Shown: positions 16,044 to 24,581, numbered from the stretch's first letter. The stretch is 28,820 nucleotides of DNA from Allobutyricicoccus pentlandensis (GCA_904398645.1 CAJFPH010000024.1:1-28820), one strand, 5' to 3'. Notes: generated by a model from the sequence alone, not told the origin. Numbers and translations: made by a program.

Positions 16044-17357
16044 TTATTTCAGCAATACTTCGCGCGCAGCGGCAACCAGCAGATTACCAACTGCGTCTAT
16101 TTCATCGTTAATATTACATCCGGCGGCCGCGCAATGTCCGCCGCCGCCAAATTTTTCACAGATTTCCGCAGCGTTGATGCGGGAAGAAGTACGAACTGAA
16201 ACTTTACAGCCATCATCCTGTTCCGTAACGGTAATGCCGATTTCAACACCTTCGACATTGCGGGGGATGGCCGCGATTCCATCCAAATCATCGATAGAGA
16301 TTTGCATGGACTGGATCATATCGCGGCTGATTTTTACTAACGCGATACGACCCGACTCAAAGAATTGCATATTCGCCTGCACAGCCCCTTCCAGCTTGAT
16401 GCGGCTTGGCGTTTTAATAATGAAAAGCTCCAGATTCAATCCGGCGATATCGGCGCCTGCTGCAGCACAACGGGCAGCCGCTGTAAAAGTCTCTTCCGTG
16501 ACATTGGAAAATTTAAAACAACCGGTATCTGTTGCAATGGCCGTATAAATCGCATTGGCCATTTCCTTGTCAAGGGTAAGATCTAAAAGATCAATGAGGC
16601 GTAGAATCATTTGTCCCGTTGCTGCGGCATGTGGATCGCACCAGAGCGCCCGCGAAAACGCACGGGAGCTATTGTGGTGGTCAATAGAAAGATCCACACG
16701 AGCGCCGTAAATTTTGGCGTCTGCCGGAAAGAGCGAGAGATCTGCAACGTCCACAGAGAGCACTGTTTCAGGTACAAATGCCACATCTGCTTCGAGACCG
16801 TCAACCAGCCTCCTGTATTTCGGCGTCACTTCCGGATTCTGAAAAAGAAATGCAGTTTTACCGAGCGCACGCAGCGCCAGACAAAGAGCTGCGGCACTGC
16901 CGAGCGTATCTCCGTCAGGACGGCGATGGGTAATAATCAAAAACTGATCGTGCTCTTTCAAAAATGCAGCGGCTTCCTCAGCCGTAACATGTACCGTAAC
17001 AGGAGGAGGGGGAGGCGCTTGTTCAATGTCATGAAGAACGGAAAGGATGGAAGCCCCATGCCGTATCGAATCGTCGAGATGGAATACCGGCTCCGGCGCA
17101 GCGCGCAGGCCCACCTTTTGCGCCACTTCCCGGCGCAGGTAGCCGGCGGCGGACTTCAGTCCACGCATGGCGTCCTGCGCGGCACGTTCGTCGCCCAAGA
17201 CGCTGATAAACACCTTTGCGTAACGTAAATCATTTGTAACCTCACAACGGGTAATGCTGACAAAACCCTGCACGCGCGGATCCTTTAGGGTGCGCATGCA
17301 GGCTGCAAGCGCCTGCATGTATTCGCTGCTGATACGGTTGATACGGGTGTTAGCCAT
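16044..17357 (-). CDS. RbfA-NrnA fusion: ribosome-binding factor A + DHH phosphoesterase
   Basis: One 437-residue frame carries two proteins that are normally separate neighbours. Residues 1-115 are RbfA, the 30S maturation factor with a KH-like fold: the N-terminal R-I-N-R-I-S-S-E-Y, then F-V-S-I-T-R-C-E-V-T and the final V-F-H-L-D-D-S-I-R-H-G. A five-proline hinge follows at 115-119. Residues 125-437 are a DHH/DHHA1 phosphoesterase of the NrnA type (nanoRNase / pAp phosphatase): H-R-R-P-D-G-D at 144-150, Asp203, D-H-H at 226-228, T-D-T-G at 276-279, and the C-terminal G-G-G-G-H-C-A-A-A-G. Both halves look complete. The ATG overlaps the infB stop by one base (TAATG), so it is translationally coupled to infB. 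Confidence 0.9.
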   Translation of the reverse strand: MANTRINRISSEYMQALAACMRTLKDPRVQGFVSITRCEVTNDLRYAKVFISVLGDERAAQDAMRGLKSAAGYLRREVAQKVGLRAAPEPVFHLDDSIRHGASILSVLHDIEQAPPPPPVTVHVTAEEAAAFLKEHDQFLIITHRRPDGDTLGSAAALCLALRALGKTAFLFQNPEVTPKYRRLVDGLEADVAFVPETVLSVDVADLSLFPADAKIYGARVDLSIDHHNSSRAFSRALWCDPHAAATGQMILRLIDLLDLTLDKEMANAIYTAIATDTGCFKFSNVTEETFTAAARCAAAGADIAGLNLELFIIKTPSRIKLEGAVQANMQFFESGRIALVKISRDMIQSMQISIDDLDGIAAIPRNVEGVEIGITVTEQDDGCKVSVRTSSRINAAEICEKFGGGGHCAAAGCNINDEIDAVGNLLVAAAREVLLK

Positions 17358-19945
17358 TATCTTGCAACTTCCTCCATCACATAGGACTCGATGATGTCCC
17401 CAACCTTAATGTCATTATATTTTTCAATTGAGCAGCCGCATTCATAACCGGCAGAAACTTCGCGTGCATCGTCTTTAAAACGTTTTAAGGATGCAAGTTC
17501 GCCCTCGTGGATGACAACGCCGTCACGTACAAGCCGCACTTTGCAGGAACGCACAATCTTTCCGTTTTGGACATAGCACCCGGCAATCGTACCAACACCG
17601 GAAACTTTGAATATTTGACGTACTTCGACATGACCGAGTACGTTTTCCCGGAACTTGGGCGCCAACATACCCTTCATGGCCGCTTCCATTTCTTCCAGAC
17701 AGTCATAGATTACGCGATAAAGCCGTATGTCTACGTTTTGGCGCTTGGCGCTGTCGACAACTTCAGAGGAGGGCCGAACGTTGAAGCCGACAATAATTGC
17801 ATTGGAGGCCGATGCCAGCATGACATCGGATTCATTGATCGCGCCGACTGCCGAATGAATAACGCGAACGCGCACTTCATCGTTTGACAGCTTTTCCAGT
17901 GATGCGGAGACCGCTTCGCTGGTGCCGCGCACATCGGCCTTTACAATAATATTGAGTTCCTTCATTTCGCCTTCCTTAATATAGGAGAAGAGCGAATCAA
18001 GAGATACACGCTGAACGGCTCTTGCCTGCGCTTCCTTGTCCTCCGCAATACGCTGTGCGACCAGTTCGCGCGCCATACGCTCGTCAGCGACGGCAAAGAA
18101 CTCGTCTCCGGCCTCCGGAACATCGCCCAGGCCGACAATTTCTACCGGAACGGACGGGGTCGCATCTTTGATGCGTTCGCCGCGGTCGTTGGTCATGACA
18201 CGGACATGTCCGACAGACTTGCCGGCGATGATGGTGTCGCCCGCATGGAGCGTGCCGTTTTGCACCAATACCGTGGCAACCGGACCGCGTCCACGATCAA
18301 GCCGCGCCTCAATGACGGTGCCGCTTGCAGGACGGTCTGGATTTGCCTTTAGCTCCAACATATCGGCGGTCAGCAATACCATTTCAAGCAGGTTATCGAT
18401 TCCCTCGCCCTTCAAGGCGCTGATTTTGCAGACAATGGTATCGCCGCCCCACTCCTCCGGCACCAGACCATATTCCGTGAGCTGCTGGAGAACCCGGTCG
18501 GGCTGGGCGTTTGCTTTATCAATTTTATTGACGGCGACCACAATGGGAACGTTTGCCGCTTTTGCGTGGTTAATGGCTTCCACGGTCTGCGGCATAATGC
18601 CGTCGTCCGCCGCAACGATCAGGATAACGACATCCGTAATCTGTGCGCCGCGAGCCCGCATTTCCGTAAAGGCAGCATGGCCGGGCGTGTCGATAAACGT
18701 AATATCACGATCGCCGACTTTGACGCGATAAGCGCCGATATGCTGCGTAATACCGCCGGCCTCGCCTGCCGCAACATTGGTTTTACGGATCGCGTCAAGC
18801 AGGCTGGTCTTGCCGTGATCAACATGCCCCATCACGACCACGACCGGGCTGCGCGGAACCAGCTGTTCCTCAGTATCTTCCGTACGGTCAATGAGGCGGT
18901 CTTCGATTGTAACAATGACTTCCCGCTCCACTTCGGCGCCGAATTCCATTGCGACAAGCGAAGCCGTGTCAAAATCAATAAACTGTGAAACGCTTGCCAT
19001 TACCCCCAGCTTCATGAGCTGCTTTATCACTTCGGAGGCCGTTTTTTTCAAACGAGAGGCAAGCTCGCCGACTGCAATTTCATCCGGGATCAAAACTTTC
19101 AGGGGTTTTGCCTTTGCCACTTCCTGCTGGAGACGGCGGAGCTTTTCCTGTTCTTCATTACGGCGCTTTGAACCAAAAGAGCGGCGATCGGTATTCTTTT
19201 TCGTCAACTTCTGTTTGGAAGTCTGCGACATATTCTGTGCGCGATCCGGCACCAGAGAGTCAATACGCTCGTCATAACGATCCAGATTGACGCTGGTACC
19301 GCGGGTGTCAACATAACGCTGCTTTTGTGCGCTCTTCGGCGCCTCTGAAACAACTGCGACCGCAGGTGCGTCGTCATCATGGATGGGCCCATGCGGCAGA
19401 ACAGTCTGCGCGGGTTCCCGGCGCTGCTGTTTTTTCTGGTCGCGTTTCGGCTGGCGCTGCTGCATGGGTGCAGCGTTTTCAAAACGGCTCTGACGGCTGC
19501 CGCCTTGACGCTGCGACTGTTTTGGCGTAGGGGGCGTCTGTTGCTGATCCTGCTGAGGCTTAACGGCAGCAGGCTGCTGTGGCTCGCGCGTCTTTTCCAC
19601 CGTTTTCTGCACAGGCGCGGACTTCGCTGGCTTTTCCGCAGACGGGGCCGCTTCGGTTTTTTGCTCTGCCGCGGAATTTACGGACGCTTTTTGGTTCTCT
19701 GTTTTTTTTGCGGCGGGCTTTTCCTCTTCGCGCTTAAGCTGCGCCATCAAAACCGCGTTAATATCTGCGGTCTGATTTTCCTGCGTCAAATAATCAAACA
19801 GGTAGTTCAACTCGTCGTCCGTTAGAATTTGCATGTGATTTTTCGGTATGGTCCCGTATTTTGCCAAAATGTCCATTATGACCTTGGAGGGTACACCGAA
19901 ATCCTTTGCAAGCTCATGTATTCTGTATTTTGATATTGTACTCAA
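17357..19945 (-). CDS. infB: Translation initiation factor IF-2
   Basis: This roughly 862-residue GTPase places initiator tRNA on the 30S subunit. It has an N-terminal IF2-N helix bundle, a Gln/Pro/Lys-rich linker of about 200 residues, a second IF2-N-like domain, and the G domain with G-H-V-D-H-G-K-T, D-T-P-G-H and N-K-I-D. Domains II, III and IV with the C-terminal fMet-tRNA-binding barrel follow. I prefer the TTG at 19945, which gives the N-terminus M-S-T-I-S-K-Y-R. The upstream in-frame GTG at 19957 sits inside the GGAGG site itself and could not use it. The spacing to the TTG, about 11 bases, is slightly long. Confidence 0.93.
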   Translation of the reverse strand: MSTISKYRIHELAKDFGVPSKVIMDILAKYGTIPKNHMQILTDDELNYLFDYLTQENQTADINAVLMAQLKREEEKPAAKKTENQKASVNSAAEQKTEAAPSAEKPAKSAPVQKTVEKTREPQQPAAVKPQQDQQQTPPTPKQSQRQGGSRQSRFENAAPMQQRQPKRDQKKQQRREPAQTVLPHGPIHDDDAPAVAVVSEAPKSAQKQRYVDTRGTSVNLDRYDERIDSLVPDRAQNMSQTSKQKLTKKNTDRRSFGSKRRNEEQEKLRRLQQEVAKAKPLKVLIPDEIAVGELASRLKKTASEVIKQLMKLGVMASVSQFIDFDTASLVAMEFGAEVEREVIVTIEDRLIDRTEDTEEQLVPRSPVVVVMGHVDHGKTSLLDAIRKTNVAAGEAGGITQHIGAYRVKVGDRDITFIDTPGHAAFTEMRARGAQITDVVILIVAADDGIMPQTVEAINHAKAANVPIVVAVNKIDKANAQPDRVLQQLTEYGLVPEEWGGDTIVCKISALKGEGIDNLLEMVLLTADMLELKANPDRPASGTVIEARLDRGRGPVATVLVQNGTLHAGDTIIAGKSVGHVRVMTNDRGERIKDATPSVPVEIVGLGDVPEAGDEFFAVADERMARELVAQRIAEDKEAQARAVQRVSLDSLFSYIKEGEMKELNIIVKADVRGTSEAVSASLEKLSNDEVRVRVIHSAVGAINESDVMLASASNAIIVGFNVRPSSEVVDSAKRQNVDIRLYRVIYDCLEEMEAAMKGMLAPKFRENVLGHVEVRQIFKVSGVGTIAGCYVQNGKIVRSCKVRLVRDGVVIHEGELASLKRFKDDAREVSAGYECGCSIEKYNDIKVGDIIESYVMEEVAR

Positions 19946-19966
19946 GTTAAGGGGCACCTCCGTAAA

Positions 19967-20326
19967 TTAAATGTTTGTTTCCTTTGGCTTTATATTGTAA
20001 CTTCCATCCGGATCATTACCGGGTGAAAGGGACCTCACTTTAAAAAATGCTTCGGCAAAGCCTGCATTACAGAGAGCGGCCGCAGCACAGCTTTGGTATC
20101 CGATGGCGGCGCCAAGTTCTTCTCTGGAATAGGGTAACCTTTCAATTGGCACTTCGCCGTGCCTGTTTTGAAACCGTTTTGCCGTATTTTCTGCTGCATC
20201 GGCGGCCAATATGATAAGACAGGCGCGGCCGGAACGAAGCGCATCCAAAACAGCGTCGTTACCTACAGAAAGCATTCCCGCTTTTTTCGCAAGTCCCAGC
20301 AGGGACAACTCTTTATTCAACCGCAT
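19967..20326 (-). CDS. ylxQ: L7Ae-family ribosomal-type protein YlxQ
   Basis: This 119-residue protein belongs to the L7Ae/L30e/YlxQ family, which binds kink-turn RNA. The family start L-S-L-L-G-L-A-K-K-A-G and the central G-R-A-C-L-I-I-L-A-A-D-A are clear, and the position between ylxR and infB is the standard one. The C-terminal 30 residues are longer and more polar than usual. I chose the ATG at 20326, which overlaps the ylxR end by 14 bp. Its GGAGG is only three bases upstream, so the in-frame TTG two codons later is a real alternative. Confidence 0.85.
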   Translation of the reverse strand: MRLNKELSLLGLAKKAGMLSVGNDAVLDALRSGRACLIILAADAAENTAKRFQNRHGEVPIERLPYSREELGAAIGYQSCAAAALCNAGFAEAFFKVRSLSPGNDPDGSYNIKPKETNI

Positions 20327-20588
20327 GATCCTCCATCTGCTCCGCCAATGCGTCGTAAATCTCATCCGGAATCACACATGCAAATGCGCGCTCGAGCGCA
20401 TGTGATTTGCGCACACGGGCCAGACAGTCGGCGGACGGGCAGAGATAGGCGCCGCGCCCAGGACTTTTGCCGCGAAAATCAAGTGAAATTGTACCCTCCG
20501 GTGACCGGACGACACGAATCAACTCACGTTTTGGTTTGTGTTCGCGGCAGCCGAGACACTGACGCATGGGAATCTTTTTTTGCTTCAT
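20313..20588 (-). CDS. ylxR: YlxR (RNase P modulator RnpM, DUF448)
   Basis: This 91-residue protein is a full-length DUF448 member with R-Q-C-L-G-C near the start, R-E-L-I-R-V-V, and the family signature G-R-G-A-Y-L-C near residue 45. In Bacillus subtilis YlxR has been described as an RNase P modulator (RnpM). It sits between nusA and ylxQ as in other Firmicutes and overlaps ylxQ. The ATG at 20588 gives the usual M-K-Q-K-K-I-P-M-R start. Confidence 0.92.
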   Translation of the reverse strand: MKQKKIPMRQCLGCREHKPKRELIRVVRSPEGTISLDFRGKSPGRGAYLCPSADCLARVRKSHALERAFACVIPDEIYDALAEQMEDHAVE

Positions 20589-20605
20589 AAAACGCTCCGC
20601 AAAAT

Positions 20606-21667
20606 TTATTCAAATTCAACCTGGCTTAAGGGTTTAATATCGATTTTATATCCCGTCAGTTTGACGGCAAGGCGGGCGTTCTGCCCTTCACGGCCTATGG
20701 CAAGAGAAAGCTGGTCGTCCGGGACGATAACGCGGCAGGCCTTGGTCTCATCAAGCAGATCGACGCGAACGACGGAAGCGGGAGCCAAAGCGGATGCAAT
20801 AAACTCTGCCGGATCCTCGCTATAACGAACGATGTCAATCTTTTCGCCACGCAGCTCCGAAACAATGGCGTTGACTCGCTCTCCGCGCGGACCAACACAC
20901 GCGCCGACAGGGTCGATAGCTTCGTCCTGCGACCAGACGGCAAGTTTTGTACGGCTTCCTGCCTCACGGGAGATACTCATGATTTCCACAATTCCGTCAC
21001 GGATCTCCGGCACGTTCAACTCAAAAAGGCGCTTGACAAGGCCTGGATGTGTACGGGAAATGACAACTCGCGGACGATTCTTGTCGTTTTTAACTTCCAC
21101 GACATAAACACGAATATGGTCGCCTTCCTTTAACACCTCGCCGCGCACCTGTTCACTCATGGGAAGCAGGATTTCGGATTTTTCCGCGCCGGAGCCAATT
21201 TCCAGAATCACATTGCCATTGCGGTTATCGACACGGCTGACAACTGCGGGAACAAGCTCGTGCTCGTTGGACGTAAAGCGCTGGAACACAAGCCCCTGTT
21301 CAGCTTCCCGGATACCTTGAATAATTACCTGTTTTGCTGTCTGCGCGGCAATGCGTCCGAAATTCATGGTGGGCACTTCTATATTGACGACATCGCCAAT
21401 TTGAGGCGCACGTGCATAATCATGCGCATCCGCAAGCGTGATTTCCGTTTCCGGATCTTCAATGTCTTCTACAACGGTCTTCTGTACGTACATTTTTAGT
21501 TCCCGTTTTGCCAGATCCGGTTCGACAACGACATTTTCGGAGGCGCCGTCGTGGTCCCTTTTATATGCAGTCAATAAAGCCTGAGAAATTTTCTCAAGCA
21601 TATAATCTTTGGGAATCCCTTTTTCTTTTTCCAGAAGTTCCAACGCATTAAAAATTTCCTTGCTCAT
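20606..21667 (-). CDS. nusA: Transcription termination/antitermination factor NusA
   Basis: This 353-residue protein has the Firmicutes NusA domain order. The N-terminal RNA-polymerase-binding domain starts with F-N-A-L-E-L-L-E-K-E-K-G. An S1 domain is near residues 135-200. Two KH domains follow, with V-G-A-C-V-G-P-R-G-E-R in KH1 and A-I-G-R-E-G-Q-N-A-R in KH2. The C-terminal acidic repeats of Proteobacteria are absent, as expected for this lineage. NusA modulates pausing and intrinsic termination, and in Firmicutes it can regulate its own operon. AGGTGG lies upstream of the ATG. It follows rimP by 21 bp. Confidence 0.96.
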   Translation of the reverse strand: MSKEIFNALELLEKEKGIPKDYMLEKISQALLTAYKRDHDGASENVVVEPDLAKRELKMYVQKTVVEDIEDPETEITLADAHDYARAPQIGDVVNIEVPTMNFGRIAAQTAKQVIIQGIREAEQGLVFQRFTSNEHELVPAVVSRVDNRNGNVILEIGSGAEKSEILLPMSEQVRGEVLKEGDHIRVYVVEVKNDKNRPRVVISRTHPGLVKRLFELNVPEIRDGIVEIMSISREAGSRTKLAVWSQDEAIDPVGACVGPRGERVNAIVSELRGEKIDIVRYSEDPAEFIASALAPASVVRVDLLDETKACRVIVPDDQLSLAIGREGQNARLAVKLTGYKIDIKPLSQVEFE

Positions 21668-21688
21668 ATGACAGTGCCACCTTTTAAA

Positions 21689-22177
21689 TCATTGTAGGTC
21701 TGAAATCGTTCCGGTATAAAGCAGCCGGACGGAGGAAATATCTGCCGGTTCAAAAAATTTTTTTCCACCGCATTCAATGGTAACGCGTCCGTTTTCATAG
21801 GCGCATAAAACACCGCTGTGCTGTTTTGCACCATCAATTGTACGATAAAGTTTGACCTCGACCGGATGTCCCATAAATTTTTCAAAATGTTCCGGAAGCG
21901 TAAGCGTACGTTCCAGGCCGGCGGAAGAAACATAAAACGTATAAGCTTGGGGAATGGGATCATATCGGTCAAGCAGAGGATCAAGCGCCCGGCTGACTTT
22001 TTCGCAGTCTTCGATACCAATTCCCTTTTCGGCATCAATGTAGACGGTAAGCTCGTAGAGGCTGCCTACCTTTTCAAAGGCAACATCCCATAATTCATAG
22101 CCCAATTCCCGGACGACCGGTTCCGCAAATTCCCGGATACGGCCTGCGATATTCTTGATGGGTTTCCCGGTAGCCAA
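21689..22177 (-). CDS. rimP: Ribosome maturation factor RimP
   Basis: This 162-residue protein is required for 30S subunit maturation. It has the RimP N-terminal domain with G-Y-E-L-W-D-V and Y-I-D-A-E-K-G-I-G-I-E-D-C, then the signature V-S-S-A-G-L-E-R. A C-terminal SH3-like domain follows. It is the first gene of the nusA-infB operon. The start is a TTG at 22177 with AAGGGGG about 10 bases upstream; there is no suitable ATG. A strong promoter and a short leader hairpin lie upstream. Confidence 0.94.
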   Translation of the reverse strand: MATGKPIKNIAGRIREFAEPVVRELGYELWDVAFEKVGSLYELTVYIDAEKGIGIEDCEKVSRALDPLLDRYDPIPQAYTFYVSSAGLERTLTLPEHFEKFMGHPVEVKLYRTIDGAKQHSGVLCAYENGRVTIECGGKKFFEPADISSVRLLYTGTISDLQ

Positions 22178-22205
22178 AATTGCGAACCCCCTTAATCAAC
22201 AATAA

Positions 22206-22225
22206 AGAGTGGGGACTCCCACTCT
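22206..22225 (-). promoter_or_regulatory. Leader hairpin of the rimP operon
   Basis: AGAGTGGG pairs perfectly with CCCACTCT around a four-base loop, in the 5' leader between the promoter and the rimP start. There is no T-run, so it is not a plain terminator. As I remember it, a GAGTGGG/CCCACTC-type leader hairpin is common before rimP (ylxS) in Firmicutes. That would fit regulation of NusA and ribosome-assembly genes, but I cannot confirm it here. Confidence 0.55.
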
Positions 22226-22242
22226 CACATTCTACCAAGTGC

Positions 22243-22271
22243 AGTATAACACCACTTTGTCATAAATGCAA
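22243..22271 (-). promoter_or_regulatory. Sigma-A promoter of the rimP-nusA-infB operon
   Basis: On the minus strand TTGCAT (22266-22271), a 17-base spacer and TATACT (22243-22248) form a strong promoter about 66 bp before the rimP start codon. The rest of 22272-22450 holds no convincing gene. Confidence 0.75.
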
Positions 22272-22450
22272 GCTTTTTTTCACAAAATCCGGCAGTTTAG
22301 TTAGTATATCCAGCCAAAAAGTTATTATAGGTATGGATCGAAACAAAAGGAATGAAAAAATATATCAATTGTACCGGTTGTGAAAGGAAAACCATAGCGA
22401 TAAAAAGGATAGAGGATGTTCCCTCATGTTCAATACAAAGGGTTAGAAAA

Positions 22451-22500
22451 AGACGCATATCCCCGGAGCAAAGTGCTTCGGGGCATATGCGTCTTTTTGT
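22451..22500. terminator. Terminator after the CotJC fragment
   Basis: A long hairpin pairs AGACGCATAT (22451-22460) with ATATGCGTCT (22485-22494), with further GC pairs inside. On the minus strand it is followed by TTTTTC, about 10 bp after the cotJC stop. A T-rich run also follows on the plus strand. Confidence 0.8.
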
Positions 22501-22503
22501 ATT

Positions 22504-22917
22504 TTATTTGTCGAATGCGGGGTTATATGCATAAAAGTTTCTAGAATCCAGCTCATCCTGGACAATTCCCAAAGCTTCACCGAAACGCTGGAAATGTACG
22601 ATTTCACGTTCCCTCAGGAATTTAATGGGATCACGTACGTCAGAATCGTCGATTAGGCGCAGAAGATTGTCATAAGTGGTGCGAGCCTTTTGTTCTGCTG
22701 CCATGTCTTCAAAGAGATCGGTGATGGGATCTCCTTTTGACTGAAACGACTTTGCTGTGAATGGTAGGCCTGCCGCCGCCTGCGGATAAATTCCGGTCGT
22801 ATGGTCAACGTAGTAGGGCTCAAAATTGCTTTTTTTAATTTCGTCAATGGAAATATTGCGCGTTAGTTGGTAAACAATTGCGCTGATAATTTCCATATGT
22901 GCTAATTCTTCTGTACC
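22504..22917 (-). CDS. cotJC: CotJC-like spore coat protein, C-terminal part only (interrupted gene)
   Basis: The last 137 codons match the C-terminal two thirds of CotJC, a manganese-catalase/ferritin-like spore coat protein. Matching segments are G-T-E-E-L-A-H-M-E, Y-Y-V-D-H-T-T-G, F-E-D-M-A-A-E-Q-K-A-R-T-T-Y and L-R-E-R-E-I-V-H-F-Q-R-F. Going upstream, homology stops at this Gly: the preceding codons are His, Phe and a stop, and the recombinase gene begins 26 bp away. About 60 N-terminal residues, including the first metal-ligand Glu, are missing. The ligands of the Glu-x-x-His motif, the later Glu and the late His are present. An internal ATG at 22896 has only a weak ribosome site, so the fragment alone is unlikely to work. 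The N-terminal part should lie at the other end of the inserted element. Confidence 0.88.
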   Translation of the reverse strand, partial: GTEELAHMEIISAIVYQLTRNISIDEIKKSNFEPYYVDHTTGIYPQAAAGLPFTAKSFQSKGDPITDLFEDMAAEQKARTTYDNLLRLIDDSDVRDPIKFLREREIVHFQRFGEALGIVQDELDSRNFYAYNPAFDK

Positions 22918-22966
22918 ATGAAATTATCATAAATGTAGAAAATTACTCTGTCCGGGGGTACAGAGT
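22908..22966. other. Probable attachment site (element/cotJC junction)
   Basis: The point where CotJC homology ends (about 22918) marks one junction of the integrated element. TCTGTACC at 22910-22917 is inverted as GGTACAGA at 22957-22964, 39 bp away. Overlapping this, ACTCTGT (22945-22951) is inverted as ACAGAGT (22960-22966). Such partial symmetry around a crossover next to the recombinase 3' end fits a large serine recombinase att site. The exact core cannot be fixed without the other junction. Confidence 0.6.
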
Positions 22967-24478
22967 TAAAGAAAAATCGGCATGGTGCTTTTTTGTACTG
23001 CGTTCGGTTTTTAAATACTCGACGCGTTGGAGCACGCTTTTGAGAAGATCGTTTTTCTCCTGTGCGTTTTGCGCGAGCGGGTACGCATCCAGAACGTGAC
23101 GTACCTTCGGAACCAGGACGAGATGCGCATGACGGGAAGCATCTGCTTTTGACGAGTCAGCCTCCAGAGCAGAGATACGCTGTTGCGCGGCGCTGATTCG
23201 TGCAGCGAGGTCGGCGCTGCGCTCCAGAAAAACCTCTGTTGTGTAAATCCCCTGCTCTACAAGCTCATAAGCGCGTTTTTTCTGCGCTTCCAGATTCTTG
23301 AGTTCCGTCCTGGCGGCGTCCAACAGCGGGAGGAATTTATCCTGCTCTGCTTTTTCCTCCGGCTCAGATTCCATGCACAGCTCGGCATACCACTTATGCA
23401 GCGCCGAGAGCAGCGCCGCTTCTACCTCGTCCAGCGGCGAGGAAACGACGGTGCAGGATGTATATGCGCACATAAATGTATCGCTGCCTTTGAGATTCGG
23501 GCGGCGCACCATGGCCCGTCCGCAGCCTGCGCAATAGACAAGCCCCGCAAGCGGATTCTTCGTATCGGCCTGTTTTGGACCGGGACGGGAAGGATTTTCA
23601 CGCAGCCGTATCGCGGCGCGTTCATACTGTGCCTGCGGAACAAGAGCCGGATGCAGTCCGCGGACAAGCAGAACATCTGCCGCCGCGGCGCGCGGACGGC
23701 TGCGCACGACTTTACCGTCTACTACGTGTTTGACAGATGGGCGGGCTCCTTTTTTGACAAATCCGGCATACACGGGATTTGAGAGAATGCCGCGTACTGA
23801 TGCGGGCACCCAGTCGCGCCCGGAGGGAGATGGAATCTTCAGCTCGTTTAAGCGGCGCACGATACGGGATACGCCAAGCGTTTCTCCGCCCTCGCCGGTG
23901 TACCATCTGTAGATTCGCTGGACGACCGCGGCATGCGCCGGGTTTGGTGTGAGCGTAAAGCCTCGCGCGCCGTCGAGCTTTGTGATGTCATAGCCGTACG
24001 GCGCAGAATTCCACGGCCATTTGCCCTCCTGGACGGCGGCAGTTCGGCCACGCTGCTGGCGGCGGTTGATCGTTTTATATTCGCGGCGCGACATGAAAAG
24101 TGCAAATTCGAAATATTCTTCGTCGTACTCGTTCTGTGGGTCATAAATTTTGATGGGAGTGATGATTTTTGTATTGGAAAACTGGAATGCCTGTGCAACG
24201 ATTCCCTGGTCGATCGTATCACCGCGGGCAAGGCGCTCGACCTCCATCACAAGCACCCCCTCCCACGCGCCGGACTCGACGGCGGACAGAAGCTTTTGCA
24301 TCTCTGGACGCGCCGCAATGGTTTCGCCGGATACGACCTCCCGGTAAATTTGCGTGACGCTCAGGCCGAGCTTCTGCCCGACACGCAGAAGCTCCTGTTC
24401 GTGACGCGATAAGACAACCTCAAGGCTGTCGCCGGGATTGTCCGCACGTGATTTTCGCAGATACATACAGTATGGCAT
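22943..24478 (-). CDS. Large serine recombinase (site-specific integrase/excisionase)
   Basis: This 511-residue protein belongs to the resolvase/invertase superfamily, large serine group. The N-terminal catalytic domain has Y-L-R-K-S-R with the nucleophile Ser10 and E-V-E-R-L-A-R-G near residue 82. The 'recombinase' DNA-binding domain follows (P-Y-G-Y through the V-R-G-I-L-S-N-P-V-Y-A-G region). A zinc ribbon, C-A-G-C-G then C-A-Y-T-S-C, comes next. A coiled-coil (about residues 375-455) probably controls integration direction. I chose the ATG at 24478, with AGCGAGG upstream; the open frame beyond it has no relatives I recognise. It lies in the same direction as the cotJC fragment and ends 26 bp from the junction, as SpoIVCA does in the sigK skin element. 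Confidence 0.94.
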   Translation of the reverse strand: MPYCMYLRKSRADNPGDSLEVVLSRHEQELLRVGQKLGLSVTQIYREVVSGETIAARPEMQKLLSAVESGAWEGVLVMEVERLARGDTIDQGIVAQAFQFSNTKIITPIKIYDPQNEYDEEYFEFALFMSRREYKTINRRQQRGRTAAVQEGKWPWNSAPYGYDITKLDGARGFTLTPNPAHAAVVQRIYRWYTGEGGETLGVSRIVRRLNELKIPSPSGRDWVPASVRGILSNPVYAGFVKKGARPSVKHVVDGKVVRSRPRAAAADVLLVRGLHPALVPQAQYERAAIRLRENPSRPGPKQADTKNPLAGLVYCAGCGRAMVRRPNLKGSDTFMCAYTSCTVVSSPLDEVEAALLSALHKWYAELCMESEPEEKAEQDKFLPLLDAARTELKNLEAQKKRAYELVEQGIYTTEVFLERSADLAARISAAQQRISALEADSSKADASRHAHLVLVPKVRHVLDAYPLAQNAQEKNDLLKSVLQRVEYLKTERSTKKHHADFSLTLYPRTE

Positions 24479-24581
24479 TGTAAAACCTCGCTTTATGGGT
24501 TGCGTGTTGTACTGGGTTAAAAAAAATTTTTGTAAAAATAGATACATTTCCATGCCACAGATAAAAAATGATGCACAATAA

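Noticed and set aside
18036..18731. 231-codon plus-strand open frame opposite infB
   Set aside because: It is antisense to the conserved GTPase domain of IF-2, with low-complexity Ser/Thr/Arg composition and no recognisable family.
19946..19957. GTG at 19957 as the infB start
   Set aside because: The codon is part of the GGAGG ribosome site itself. The TTG at 19945 has a usable spacing and gives the family N-terminus.
22352..22534. 60-codon plus-strand frame between rimP and the cotJC fragment
   Set aside because: It runs straight through a strong terminator hairpin and into the end of cotJC, and has no convincing ribosome site.
22896..22896. Internal ATG of the cotJC fragment as a genuine gene start
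   Set aside because: Coding homology continues upstream of it (Gly-Thr-Glu-Glu-Leu-Ala-His), so the gene is cut rather than naturally short, and the ribosome site is weak.
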